From: Gymnopilus junonius
Taxonomy: Eukaryota > Basidiomycota > Agaricomycetes > Agaricales > Galerinaceae
NCBI GenBank assembly: GCA_015501075.1
Contig: JADNYJ010000094.1
Location: forward strand, 91,166-155,165
Length of the DNA stretch: 64,000 bases
Direction: 5' to 3'
Shown: positions 20,804 to 36,002 of the stretch, piece by piece
How the letters are laid out: each line of letters begins with the position of its first letter
Position numbering within the stretch: position 1 is the stretch's first letter
The notes under the pieces: generated by a model
Databases searched by the model: none
The model's input: the letters and a program-made list of their open reading frames with translations, nothing else
What the model was told of the DNA's origin: nothing
Program-made: the position numbers and the translations under genes

Positions 20804-23800
20804 TCAGGTCGATTTAGGGAAACTCACCACAAGGTACATCGATCCCGCCAATCGCTTGTGGTTCCGTTGCGCTGGACGAAGACATCCGTTTCTGTCTCAT
20901 GAACTATTCAGAAACCTCCGCAATGTTCCAGCATCTCCAGGAGCGCGCCGAAGATTCTTCAAAGAGAAGATGACCTTGAAAGCTTCGACATTGCCTTCTG
21001 AGCGTAATCTACTCCTGGGCATCCATGGAAGCCGTGCCGTTTATGTTAGCAAAAGGAAGAGGGGAGCGGCGGGGGTTGACGGCCGATGGGTCTGGGAAAT
21101 CGTCGGACTATAGAGGGATGTAATTATAAGTTTCGAAGATGAAGAATGGAAGTAAAAAGAGTTGCTGACATTCAAGTGGGCATTACGGAAACTTGCTCTG
21201 AGGCGATCGCCCTTCTTGACTTCAAGTGGAGGAAGACCCGGACCTTGATCGACTGTAGTGTTGACGGCAGACTCGCGCCAGAGGCCCGTATATTGAGGTC
21301 TCAGACCTAAGGAATCTGTAAGAAATTTAAATGCCATGCAGACAATGAAATCTATACTGACGCATTGCTTCGGAGACATAACCCAATAGCAGGGCGTCAC
21401 TTTCACTGTCATTGTTCTGGACAAGTTGAATTATATGCTCCCTTTCAGTTTTCCTCTCATCGTCAAGATAGAAATCAACGGCATTGATAGCACCATGAGC
21501 ATGATTCACAGAGGCACCAACGGCAACCCCAAGGACATTGCCAATGATTGCATCAGTTGAACGACCAGAGGCGGCCAACCTCTTGAGAATTGATACCACG
21601 GCTTATTGGTAGGTGGCCAAAGGAACGATGTCACACCCAGTGCGAGGCGATCTACCACATTCTGTACAGATCTGATTCAGCAGATGAAAATGTAGGTCTT
21701 CCAACTCAACTTACAGCAGCGGAGGAAGGAGAAGCCTCCAATAAAGATTTTGTGGCAAGTGCACCGATAACAGTTCCAGCCTGAATTGCAGATTGATGCA
21801 GCGCAAAACTAGTTTCTGGTTTGTCGAAGGCGAGGAAGGTCATGCTGAATGGATCAAATTAGTCAAGGCAGCAATAAATCAAAATAATCAAGCTGACGTA
21901 AACTGAAAATGGAGTTGGCATTCATCAAGGGAACCATTTCACAATTCTGACGTACCAAAGTTTCAAGCATGTCAAACAATTCCAGTTCCGTGAATATACC
22001 ATTTGGATTTTCCTTTGTCTTCAAGGGTACGCCAGTCTAATTGAGGGATTAGAGTATAAAGGATTAATATAATCATCACTGCGTACCAGCTTCTCAGCGC
22101 TTACGTGCGCCACTGTTGGATAGAGTACACCTTTGACTATGTCAATGTAAGTTCCCGGAAGGCCTTCATATCTGGGATAAAGTGTTTTCATAAGTGTTTC
22201 GGTGTCACATTCGAGGATTACGCACTTCCAGGACGATTCTTGAATCTTCTCCTTAACTTTATCTGCGAAGAATGTTGCATACTCCGCGATAGAGTTCTTG
22301 TCAGGAAACATTGCATGCATAATCATTATTTTGTCATTGTTGTGCCTGTCCAGGTTACTGAATTAGTAAAAGATTAAAATAAAGATGGGCTAGTACTAAC
22401 TGCGCGATGTCGTCAAACATAAGGATCGACCCATATCCGAATTTCTCGTAAATTACTTTAAATTTAGTTGGGTCGTTGAAGACAGTTCTAATTCCTGTAA
22501 ATGTGTTCAGAACTTTGGGGACAGGAATTACAGAGGGCGGATCGAAGATGTATTTGTCTTGTAATCCTTGTCGGGTCAAATTGTCTTTCATCTTTGATGG
22601 CGTGTAAAATGGATAAAGTGAATAGACAGAGTTCTAGGACACCATTTAGAACGAAATTTGCAGCGAATAGATAAGATATAACATACCCAAGGGTAGTGGC
22701 GGGGCAGGTGGCGCAACAGAAGCTTAGGAACTTATATATCACGCCGATTAGTAGAAAGTCAGACAATGGAGCGCACTGCATACTTTCGCCACCTGATCCT
22801 CCATTATTCATATCTCGCTGACAATCATAGTAACCCCATGCCGTCAAATTTGCGGCTGGAAGGCTGATCAATCAGGTTGTCCCCGAAGTTCAAAAGTTTG
22901 GATGCAACATACGTGTAAAATCAGTGGTGTAATACCTGTCGCCACGAATGAGTGAAATAGCATCGCCAAGAACAGCGCGGGTAACCTGAGTGCCCATTAG
23001 TTCCTTCCAATAAGCAATGGTCATAAACGTACAGTGTACCCAAATCCAAAGTGAGATCCAGTAGTCTGAGGCATAGTTGCCTCTGCTTGAAGGCCAGTCT
23101 ATCGCAGACCAGTTCAGCTAAAGCAGACAAGGAGCATATAAATGGCACTTACGTATAGCTCCAAGTTGTCGATATGTCCATAGAGAAGGCGAGCCGCTCC
23201 CTTGATCTAGATTTAGAACCGGCAACGGAAGTTCTTAAGAGAAAGATGACGCACCGCTATCTGTGGGTCAGGATTCCAGTCCTCGAAAGTCTTGAATTCT
23301 GCAGACAATGGAAATAGAATTTAGTGAAGACGTAATATAGAGAGGAAGGGCGTACCTTTCAATCCTAAAAACGCTCTGAACTCGTTCATTGTGCACAAGC
23401 CCCATTCTCTCGCCTGTTCAATGCCCAGGATCTCCACCAAGCGTAAGGCAGGAGGTGTGCCCCGAGCGCGAAAAGCGCCAGCCGGCTTTTCTGTCGCCTG
23501 CTGGAGGATGCTAGCCAGGTCATCATCCGAGAATTTGCCATCGGGCCCACGTTTGATACTGTCAACCACAGATTGAATTGAGAAGCAAGCATCGATATAA
23601 AAGAGACGCACCCTCCAAATGTTCGTTCTTGTGGGGGTATATCTAAAATGGAGGTAAATACATTCGCAACAGTTGCAAGTTCCCTCAATGAGAGCTAACA
23701 TGACAAATAGACAAATTTAGTCGTCCTGCAAAAAATAATGAAGAAAATCGTACCTGATCGAAGGGCTTTCCCTGGAACATTTTATTGAATGTGTTATTGA

Positions 23801-25468
23801 TCCATTGTTCATCATCGGCAGAGATGGTCGCGTGCCACTATGAATAAATCTGAGAAATGATGGTGCTTATCTGACATGGTGGTGTACATACTCGATAGAG
23901 GATGTTGAACTCCGCACTGACATGATTACCCTCGCCCCGCTCAACCTTCAAGTTATCCCGATTGATAGCCTAAGTCAAAAATTAAGCAAAACGTTTGTCA
24001 GAAAGACCGAATGATACGGAGGAAAAAATCAGAATGCACATCAAACGGACTCATATTCCAATTAGCTCCATGACCGGATCCAAGAAAGCTAGCAACGTAA
24101 TCTCCCAAGATTGCGCTGATAAAATGGCCACAACTGACAAGGATTTGATATCATTGCCAAATCGTTATTAAGAATTTTACACACTTAATCAATTTAGCTG
24201 TCTGGAATATTTCTTCGTCTTGAAGAGCTAGCTGTGGAGGGTCAGTCGGAGGCGGATCGGACCATCGTTTACGTTCATTGATCTTCAGTATCTTCTCTGC
24301 AATATACTGTGAACAAGGACATTGTGAGCCAGTACTTGAGATGAGGAATATGGTGTCCTACATTATGGTTCCGACCGAAAAGGACAAGGAGGGCGCTTGT
24401 GGCTGGCACCAGAAATGTAAGGCGCTCCTCAGAGAAAGTATCAGGATATAAAAGACCCCTCCCAAGTGTCTTGTTCCGAACTCTATCCTGTGCGGTTTGA
24501 TCTAAATTGAACATAGCATTGATCAGTTCCGTGGCCTTCTCTCAATTGTTATCGCAATGCTCACTGTCCCCATATAATGGGCTCAAGTCCAGATAGGAGC
24601 TGGCGTTATTTGTCCATACGTTCTTCGAGTCAGTTCGGAACAATGAATGGGTGACAATAGTGGCGAAGGCAAAAATCAAGCTCGACACGCCCGCTGGGTG
24701 ATTTTGCTCCTGTCGCACTTGTTAAACTCTGTATTACGTCTTTGAGGAAAAATCACGAACCCCGTTCCTCTTAAGGATAGTATCGAAAACCAGGCTGGCA
24801 TCTGGTAAGGAGGACCTAGGCAATCCTGCCTTCCCTTGCACGCTCCGAGCATATGGCCGACCAGCACGACCAATATCATAGTCTTGCAGGTTATTGCCTC
24901 CTCCGTCTGCATGCCGAAAGGAATATGTTGGTCCAAGAAATGTAGCTGGTGGGTGAGGGTTCGTGTCATAAAGAACCTTTATCACTGAGTCATTGAGGTC
25001 CTTAGCGACGCCGGTATAGGGATCAAGCTGTGCTAGTGTTGCTAGGCCATCTGCGAACTGGAAGTTGAAGAGTAAGTATTGTCATCCAAAGAAGCCGATG
25101 CTAAGGAAGGAAGGGAAGAAGAGATTGGACGTACGGCACCTTTACGATCATCCACCGAAGTCGGATGCTCGATTATGTCAGTGAAAGCCACCTAGAGGAT
25201 ATTGTTAACATTAGAGGAGGAAATGTGCAATATTGACAGCTAGACGTACCAGTTCTTTAGGGTTGGGCTTGAAGGCACCCTTGACTTTCAAGCTCTCGAC
25301 TTGATCAATTAGATTCGTAATTGGAGCGTGTCCCTGGCGACTTGCGGCTGGGCTACTGGACACTTCCCAATCGTAATACCCAGTCGGTGCTGTGGGAGGG
25401 CGTCGAGAAGCAAGGTGTACTGCATCAGCGCCCAACGTGAGAGCCTGTACAATGTTGATATTAGCCAT
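20804..25468 (-). CDS. ppo: Linoleate dioxygenase / diol synthase (Ppo-type haem peroxidase-P450 fusion)
   Basis: Makes hydroxy- and dihydroxy-oxylipins from linoleate. The N-terminal peroxidase-like dioxygenase half oxygenates the fatty acid and the C-terminal P450 half isomerises the hydroperoxide. Start MANINIVQALTLGADAV at 25468. Dioxygenase landmarks: DPYTGVAKDLNDSVIKVLYD, DYDIGRAGRPYARSVQG, IVTHSLFRTD (distal His), SSYLDLSPLYGDSE, RLTFLVPATSALLVLFGRNHN and EFNILYRWHATIS (the YRWH active-site Tyr and proximal His). P450 landmarks: EAMRLRPQYTGLWRES (ExxR helix, formed by using the CCTTAG acceptor near 21310) and GTGFHGCPGVDYAQKA (Cys haem ligand), where one G seems missing near 21021. Many 45-60-nt introns are present. 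More single-base frame breaks lie near 20970-20850, and the C-terminus reads SMYLVVSFPKST-stop. Overall length fits the roughly 1,050-1,100-residue family. Both active sites look intact apart from the indels. Confidence 0.9.
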
Positions 25469-27868
25469 ATTGGATGGGGTGGAATGGTGGAAAATAAAAG
25501 AACTATGTACCGACTTGTTGATACGTGAATTATATATCTTTCAAACATGGCTTGCGGCGGGGTCTCCGATCAGAGAGGAGATGTCGGTGCTACTTCGGAA
25601 ATCAATGCCACTGACAAAGTCCGCCCAGTAAGGTAATTGCCAAATATTTGTGGGATGTAACGGATAAAAGTGGGCTTCGGCGTACCTATAAGAGCTCAAC
25701 ATAATGGTCTGCGAAGGGTCAAGACGCAGAAAGTCTTCCGCCCTGCCTGACAGGTCGGATGCTAATCTAAATATTGCCGCGACTAGAGTCACAAGTTCAT
25801 TTCAATGATTTCATATTGCCACTGCCTGTCATTTGAGATCGTCTACCCGAGCGAAATTTCTTTGGATGCAACATCAGTAGCTGGATTACTGTTGTATTCT
25901 CAGTCACTTACCAGGGCTAAGGCTGTTTAAATACGGCATGACCCCGCGACAGCAATAAGGAATATTTTGAATTAAGCGTATGGAAGAGACGATTGTTATT
26001 GAGAAGACGGACACGGTGTTCAGCTGAGAAAAGTGGCACTGGCAAAGCCGTCACGTCACCCGACGCCAGCGGAAAACGTCACGCCACGATTACATATGTA
26101 AGTAAGTAAACTTCGAACCGGCCGGTACCGGTGGCTTCTGATCATGACCGCCAGCGTCGATGCTCTGTCGCTCTAGCAGGTCCACCTGTACTTTGCATGG
26201 CGAGGAGGAGGACTGGAGCGCACTACGTATACGTATCCTCATGGGCGTACCTTTCTTCGTGTACATATTCAATACCGCGAAGCTAAGCACATTCTGCTCT
26301 GTATGATCTCTATACTGCCTTATATTTTGAACACACTTATAGTAATAATAGGATAATTCGTTTGGTTGCTCATTCCCGACGAGCTCCTTTCTAGGGCATG
26401 AGAACAATATAGGCGGTCAGTCCCATCACTTCCTCTGTTCTTTGTTCCTTGTTTTCGATCAAAGTGCTCCTCACATCTTTTGATCAAGCCTCACTGCTTC
26501 TCCCCACAAATTCTGTTTTCCTCCTCTTGATTTCAGCGCACTTATGGACTAGTTCGTATTGGGTTTATCTTGGCATTCTATTAATTCCATTCCCTCATGA
26601 CAACCCTGAAATAGACCTTTCCGTCACTTTGGGTCGTTGCTTGCACAAACATTGCTCCTCCCTAAAGTGAGTACAATTTTCCAAAGACAACACAAATATG
26701 GTAGTTATCTGAATGTCAAGACTTCCAGATGATCAATCCACTCCTTTGGTCTGTGCGGGCCTTGGGTTGCCTATCATTATCAGTCTATCACGCTATACAC
26801 CAACCCATTGGTGGGACCGCGACCGCGGAGCATCACTCATCTTGAAATATCTTCCCAGAAAAGAGGAGACTATGCAAAATGACATGGAAGAGCAATCGTA
26901 GGTTGTCAACTATCATAAGAATCCGATGTTTGATTTCCATCGCAGATGTACAAGCCGCTGCTGCTTGATCTGAGGATGGCCAAATATGCTCAACTTGAGT
27001 ACTTACTAGGTTTTCTTACTCGGGGTTCCGACTGGCGGTACGGATGAAACCCATGCATATCTTTATCGACAACACGAAGCTGCTCTGAAAACATGCTGAC
27101 TGCCAAATGAATGGTCGGGAAACGGAGATGTTGAGCATATCTCCAATCTTTTGAATGCCAGATCAAGCAATTAAAACGCTTGCATGAGTGATATTCTCAT
27201 GGTACTGAAAGGATAATATTAATTCACGTTCAATCGACAAAACGATTCTCACTTAAACCCAACATCTCGGATGCGACTCTCAGGGGAATGTCAGTCTGTA
27301 ATGCTCGAGGACGACGCCCATACCAATTACCACTACCTTGGAGTAGGGTCTGGGAGCCCGTATCTCGAAGGACACGCGTTCTCCATGATGTCGGCTTGCC
27401 GGGAAACTTGAATACCTTCGTACCGGCCTCTAAAGGCAACGTCTTCCCGACATCGAGTTTCCACGCCAGGATTTAAGCGCACGCGGTATCTATTCCTAAA
27501 ATTGGGACGTGCGACGTCCTGTCAATATCATCAAAGTTATCATTGAAGAAGATTTTCAGGCTTGGCACGTTGAATGAGGTGAATTGTAAGAATTTCATTG
27601 TTTGTGGCCACCGGGTCGTATAGGAGGGCGATTCTAACGGTCCCGGTTGAGGTGTATTCCTCTGGGAAATATGATAAGAGGCTTTCGCACGAATGCAAGG
27701 GGCTCCCGTTCTTTGGGCCACAGAACTTGTTTTCCCGGTCAATTCTTTCGTCTTGCTTGTTGTTTAATTCATTTCCATCTATCATCCAACGAAATTATTC
27801 ATCTTTTCTCTCCAGGGAAAACCCAATCCATTCATTATTCGTAATCAAAATACAGGGACAGATTTAGG
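25469..27868. other. Long intergenic region between the Ppo gene and the plus-strand peroxidase
   Basis: About 2.4 kb. Frames at 25541-25792 and 26090-26407 (minus) and 26449-26670 and 26713-26901 (plus) have no recognised domain. A minus-strand frame at 27230-27439 and its neighbour at 27473-27742 (VPSLKIFFNDNFDD) may be remains of a gene but cannot be identified. The 25.5-26 kb part should hold the Ppo promoter. Confidence 0.4.
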
Positions 27869-27876
27869 TATAAAAG
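27869..27876 (+). promoter_or_regulatory. TATA box of the class II peroxidase at 27953
   Basis: TATAAAAG located 84 bp upstream of the ATG at 27953. The same octamer sits at a similar distance (64 bp) upstream of the second peroxidase gene. Confidence 0.7.
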
Positions 27877-27952
27877 ACTTGGAGAAATATGGTCGAGAAT
27901 TCGAACAACCAGTTCTTTTACTTTTCTCCTGGTCCGCATCGCGCAATCAACG

Positions 27953-29669
<1,717 letters not shown>

Positions 29670-30524
29670 ATTTTGAGTTTTATGGTTGACTTTAGATTCA
29701 TAGTCCTCCTCTTTCATTTGCATACACGTATTTATCAGTGCGCTATGTCGATATGTCCTCTTTCCTGTGAATAGACCAACTTCAAATTTAGCTCAGAAAC
29801 GAGTAAGGGTGATAAGGCGCTCTGATTGCCATTGGATCATGTCGTAAGGAATAGTGTAGCGGGCCATTTGACACCCCGGGTACCCTCCTCGAATTCACTC
29901 TGAATTGAAAATTATCCACGGCAGCGTAATCGTATTACTATTAGCATCATCGGTGCAACCTCTTTGAAGCATGAGGCACACATCCTGACCAAATCAGGCA
30001 AAAGATTACGCCAATTTCAACGGAAATGCCTCCGTGTTGACGAAAGTTTGTCCACAGTAATGACGTCACCCTCAATTTAGGACTGCGGAGCGTGCAATTA
30101 CACGTGCGTAAACTTTTGGCGTGACGAAAAAGGCCTGGAAACGGCTGATGAACCCCCAATTCAATTTCAAGGTGCCGAGGGGATGTAAACGGCTGGATGC
30201 TGTGCGGTGGCTAAATGCGCAGTAAACGTTCTTGAGCAGGTCATCTTTGCTTCCTCTTCCATTTGCTCTTGTCATTGTCGACGCCTTCTTCCGAGTTCAA
30301 GCTGTAGTGGCCAGCGCTGAACCACGACGTATAGAGGAGGCTGATCACGCTGAGCTTGGTTGACTGTACACCTCGACAACCATTGAATCATATTGAAACT
30401 AGAAGGGCGTTGCTGGTGAAGATTCGCGGATTTCGAGCACAACCCAATACGTATCGTAATAGTACGTCTTGTGTTTGATAAATTTGCCCTTGATAGTGAT
30501 ATTGGCATTTTTACAGGTCTAAAA
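29670..30524. other. Intergenic, promoter of the fucosyltransferase-like gene
   Basis: No coding region recognised; short minus-strand frames at 29947-30275 lack support. A TTTTACAG acceptor just before the ATG at 30525 suggests a leader intron in the 5' UTR of the next gene. Confidence 0.4.
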
Positions 30525-33351
30525 ATGCCCTCAAAGTCGAAATATGTCGACACAGACGTCGAAGACGAAGAGTATTTGCTCCTCAAAACCCCATATGAGC
30601 CCTTCGAGGAAGGACCGTTACATCCTGACGACGAAACGGACGCATATATCCATGAAAATCCACCTTCACGGCACTCTAGATACCAACATACCAGATCGAC
30701 ACGAAATTCCTTTCGTTTTCACTTCCTGCGACCCATTCTACTCCGCCTCAGAAGGTTCTTGCTCCCGCCTGGAATTGCCAGGTTCCTGCTGCCATCGTCC
30801 TCCCATCACCCCCCGCACTACTTCCCTTTTCCACGTGTCGCTGCGGGGAGGAAGACGCGTTTCAGGGTTTACTCACTAGTGCTTTTGGCCTTCCTAGTGG
30901 TTGGCCCAGCGTTCCTTTTGATTTTGTTGCTTCTATACGGTGGGATCCCTCCTTCGTACGCGGACGCGAGGATGCGGGAAAGGCAGCTTTCTCAACACCA
31001 TTGGGAAAAAATTATTCCTGAGAATTCAATGCTTGCTGCTCCAGGAAAAGTCCGCGAACCGGTGGAACGTTATGTGCGCTTTCCAGACCACCTTTGGGGA
31101 CATGGCTTGAATAATGTTCTGCAAGAAGTGTACGTTTCAGATTGTGTATCATGTTTTCATGGTTGTACTGATAGACTATATCGACTCTAATGTTTAGCAT
31201 GCTTTATGCCCTAATAGCACACCAATCAAAACGTTCTTTCGTGTTTGAAGACTACGTCTGGTCCCATCTTCCTTTACCATACACAATCTATGATTTTGCG
31301 TTAAGACCGACGCGTGTGCCCATGAGCGCATTCTTGGGTGGTTGGATAGTCGGTTTACCTGGAACTGATGTAAAAGACAGTTCTGGGAACGATGTGCTAC
31401 CTGATGAAGGCGACGGATCTGTCGTTACATATCCGGATAAGGACCACCGCGAAACAGGGGCGGAGGCGCTGGAAAAGGAAGGCGTTGATATTTCTCGGAA
31501 ATTCTCACGCGACGAAAAACAACAGTCGTCACTACCGTCCACGTCGTCCAACTCTCTTGCTGGACACCCACTTCTATCGACACTTCAAGATGCTTTCCAC
31601 TCTTCGCTTCTTCACAGGCGTCTATCGCGGTCTCTCAACTATGGGAATACTAGACTGAATGATGGCAGCACGCCCTCAGGTCTTCCTGTTTCTGCGGAGT
31701 ACTTTGAGCACGTCTGCCCACCTCGGAAGCGGGTTGAAATTTCTTACGAGTACGTTCCTGCCACCTGACTTTCCTCTCGTTTGGGTTCTAATCGTCATTG
31801 TCTAGTTATGGTTCTGATTCAGAAGGAGGTGCGTTGTCTGCTATCTCTCCTACTCCCTATCGATGTCCTGAAGCCAACCAATTGCCAATTGTACCTGTAG
31901 ATCGCACTCAGACGGCATCATTACCTCCGCTGGGGGGAGATGCAGACGGTCCTGAGATTCTTCAATGGTGGGTCAATCGACTGTCCCAGGACGATGTGAA
32001 GGATGAACAGTGCGTGGTCGTGAAGGAGACGAAGCACAAAGTTTGGGATCCTAAGTGAGTGTTTGTGCCCCGTTTCTTTTTTGTGGCCCTTTGCGTCCTT
32101 CCCTTGCCCAGTGGAGCAGTTTTGAGATCTGCGTTGCTATCGTGTGCACTTGGCCACACGCAGTATCAGTGCTTTCACTGGTCTTGATGGGGGCGTGGCT
32201 GTTGTTCACGCTCTCCGCCGCTTCATTGATCGAGGATACTCTTCTTATCATTCTTCCTTGTTACATCCCCTATTGGTGTACTAGCTCTTTATCTCATATT
32301 TCCACCATTTCAGATCTTACTCTGTTTCATCTCAATCCTCCTTCTCATCAATCTCTAATCATTTTCTTCATCTTACCATGATAGTTTTTTTGGCACAACT
32401 CGTATACTCGCCCTGTTTCCCCTCCTGCGCGACTCGCCCGTTTTGCAAGATTTCCAATGGTCTCCACTTGTCCGAAACGCTGTTGAGAGGAGTATTGGCG
32501 TTCTTTTTGGTCCTCTCTCCTCTGGAGGTCCGACAACAGGACAAGTCGAGCCCGGCACGGCGCACCCAAGTGCACCAGTGACGAATGCTCTCTCACATGG
32601 GACCAATTTCATCTCAGGAGTCCTCGCTGTACATCTCAGACGGGGTGACTACTCGAGGCATGTACACGCCTGGCTAATTGGGGCTCGGGTTACATGGGTT
32701 GGAACCGACTTGTAGATGGAAACGATTTTGAGGAAGGTTTACAGAGATTTATAGTTGAAGGCGATGACGCGGCCTCTCATAACTCGGGCACTGACCCTGT
32801 TGATCATAAAGCTCGAAAGGAAGCATATTACCTCGCACATTGCCTACCCACCATCCCTACAATTGTGCACCGTCTCGGAGAAATCAGAAAGTCCTATGAA
32901 ACCTCGACAATTAACGACAGGAAACCCACCCGACTGGCTCATCACCTATCGCAAGTCTACATTCTGACAAATGGCTGGCCATCTTCGTCGAAGACCTTCG
33001 CATAGCGCTGATGGCTGATGGTTGGGAGCGGATTATTGCGAGCACTGATTTGGAAAATGTTCTTCGGGAGGCTGTTTGGAGGAGATCATATTGGCGCGCA
33101 TCGATCAAAGATGGCGGGTTCAGCGGGATTAAACAAGGAAGAGAAGGGCGTGAGCGCAGCTATTGATATGGCTATCGCGAGCGCGCTGAGGTGTTTGTGG
33201 GGAACGGCGTGAGTTTGTTTGCTTTCCTTGAATCTGGTCTATTTTTTAACTGATTTCATCTTCCCGAATCAAGTTCTCAAGTCTCTCTGCCAACATCGTT
33301 TTGCTTCGAATGGCAAAAGTTTCTCCTGATCATTCAAATTGGATGTTATGA
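30525..33351 (+). CDS. GDP-fucose protein O-fucosyltransferase-like type II membrane protein
   Basis: Probable Golgi/ER glycosyltransferase of the O-fucosyltransferase-like family common in basidiomycetes. Layout: acidic cytosolic N-terminus ([20 protein letters not shown]), one membrane anchor ([19 protein letters not shown]), then the lumenal catalytic part with [37 protein letters not shown] and the nucleotide-sugar motif [12 protein letters not shown] (HxRRGD). Later come [44 protein letters not shown] and [10 protein letters not shown] joined by an intron to [20 protein letters not shown], stop TGA at 33349-33351. Introns follow the first and second large exons; a longer one, or an unseen exon, spans about 32055-32379. 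Single-base losses near 32672, 32982, 33148 and 33182 must be corrected to read the conserved C-terminal half; three lie at C or G runs. The acceptor substrate is unknown. Confidence 0.8.
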
Positions 33352-34256
33352 TTTACTCTCTGGTCCGTCATACTTCCTTCTAGTCTAGTCTGTTTTTCTG
33401 ATTCTTATTTCAGGATATCAACCTTCCTTTGGACAGTGTTAGATGACAATGTCTATTATTTATCACGGATGTCATGGCGACTTTATTTTACATGTACCCC
33501 CTCATTCCTGAACCTAATTTAAGGCTATTACTGACCCGGTTCTTATCATGATGATACCCGTCTGTCATTTGTCAAGCTTATTTCAATAAGCCTGTGATGT
33601 TACTGTTACGATTTTCAATGGCGCTTCCCAAAAGGTGTTATAGGTGGCGTGCTGTAATCAACCCTAGATTGCAACAAGCATACTCATCTCTATCTCTTGT
33701 ACTCTCTTCTCTTCTCGTTGATAACTTCCTGAGCAGAAATGATGCTCACCAAGGTAAACAAGACGGTGGCGAGGCGGTGATATGTGTATGTACGTTTGGA
33801 GATCTGAGTTCGCCGTTGTACATGTACCGAGGCAATGGTTAGTTTTTGACGTGCCCGGCCGGCTGTCGCACTGTAGCTCATGTAGTCGGGATTCAATTAT
33901 AACAGGAACCAGGAAGGCGTTCACTAATCGGTGAAGGTCATGTCACGGTAACGTGGACGGTTGACCGCAATCAGGGACACTGGCTTAGTGTTTACCGAGC
34001 CGAGGGGATATGTAGATTTTGCTTGGCCCGTAAAATGGATAAATGAAGGGATCGACATTCGTTGTGAGAAGGGATGCAACGCGCGGCATACAATGGAGGA
34101 TCGACAAAAATATCTTGGGCTTTAAATAGGACTTTCCAAGAGCTTGGAGGACTAAAAATAAACTGGAATAAATGCAAATATATTCCCATGAAGTAAAGAC
34201 AGACGAAATTCTAAGAGATTGCCAATGTATAAATAGAAGAAAATATTTAAATTGAT
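33352..34256. other. Intergenic between convergent genes
   Basis: Between the stop of the fucosyltransferase-like gene and the stop of the minus-strand peroxidase. Only 3' UTR sequence would be expected and no gene was recognised. Confidence 0.4.
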
Positions 34257-35931
<1,675 letters not shown>

Positions 35932-35994
35932 TGTAGCTGAGCTAGAGCAGGAGACAACGACTGTCTTGCTTTGAACGACCAGCAATGAGTGCTG

Positions 35995-36002
35995 CTTTTA
36001 TA
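35995..36002 (-). promoter_or_regulatory. TATA box of the minus-strand class II peroxidase
   Basis: Minus-strand TATAAAAG, 64 bp upstream of the ATG at 35931. Confidence 0.7.

Noticed and set aside
20856..21113. An 85-codon plus-strand frame
   Set aside because: It lies antisense to the P450 haem-loop and C-terminal exons of the Ppo gene, which carry clear conserved motifs on the minus strand.
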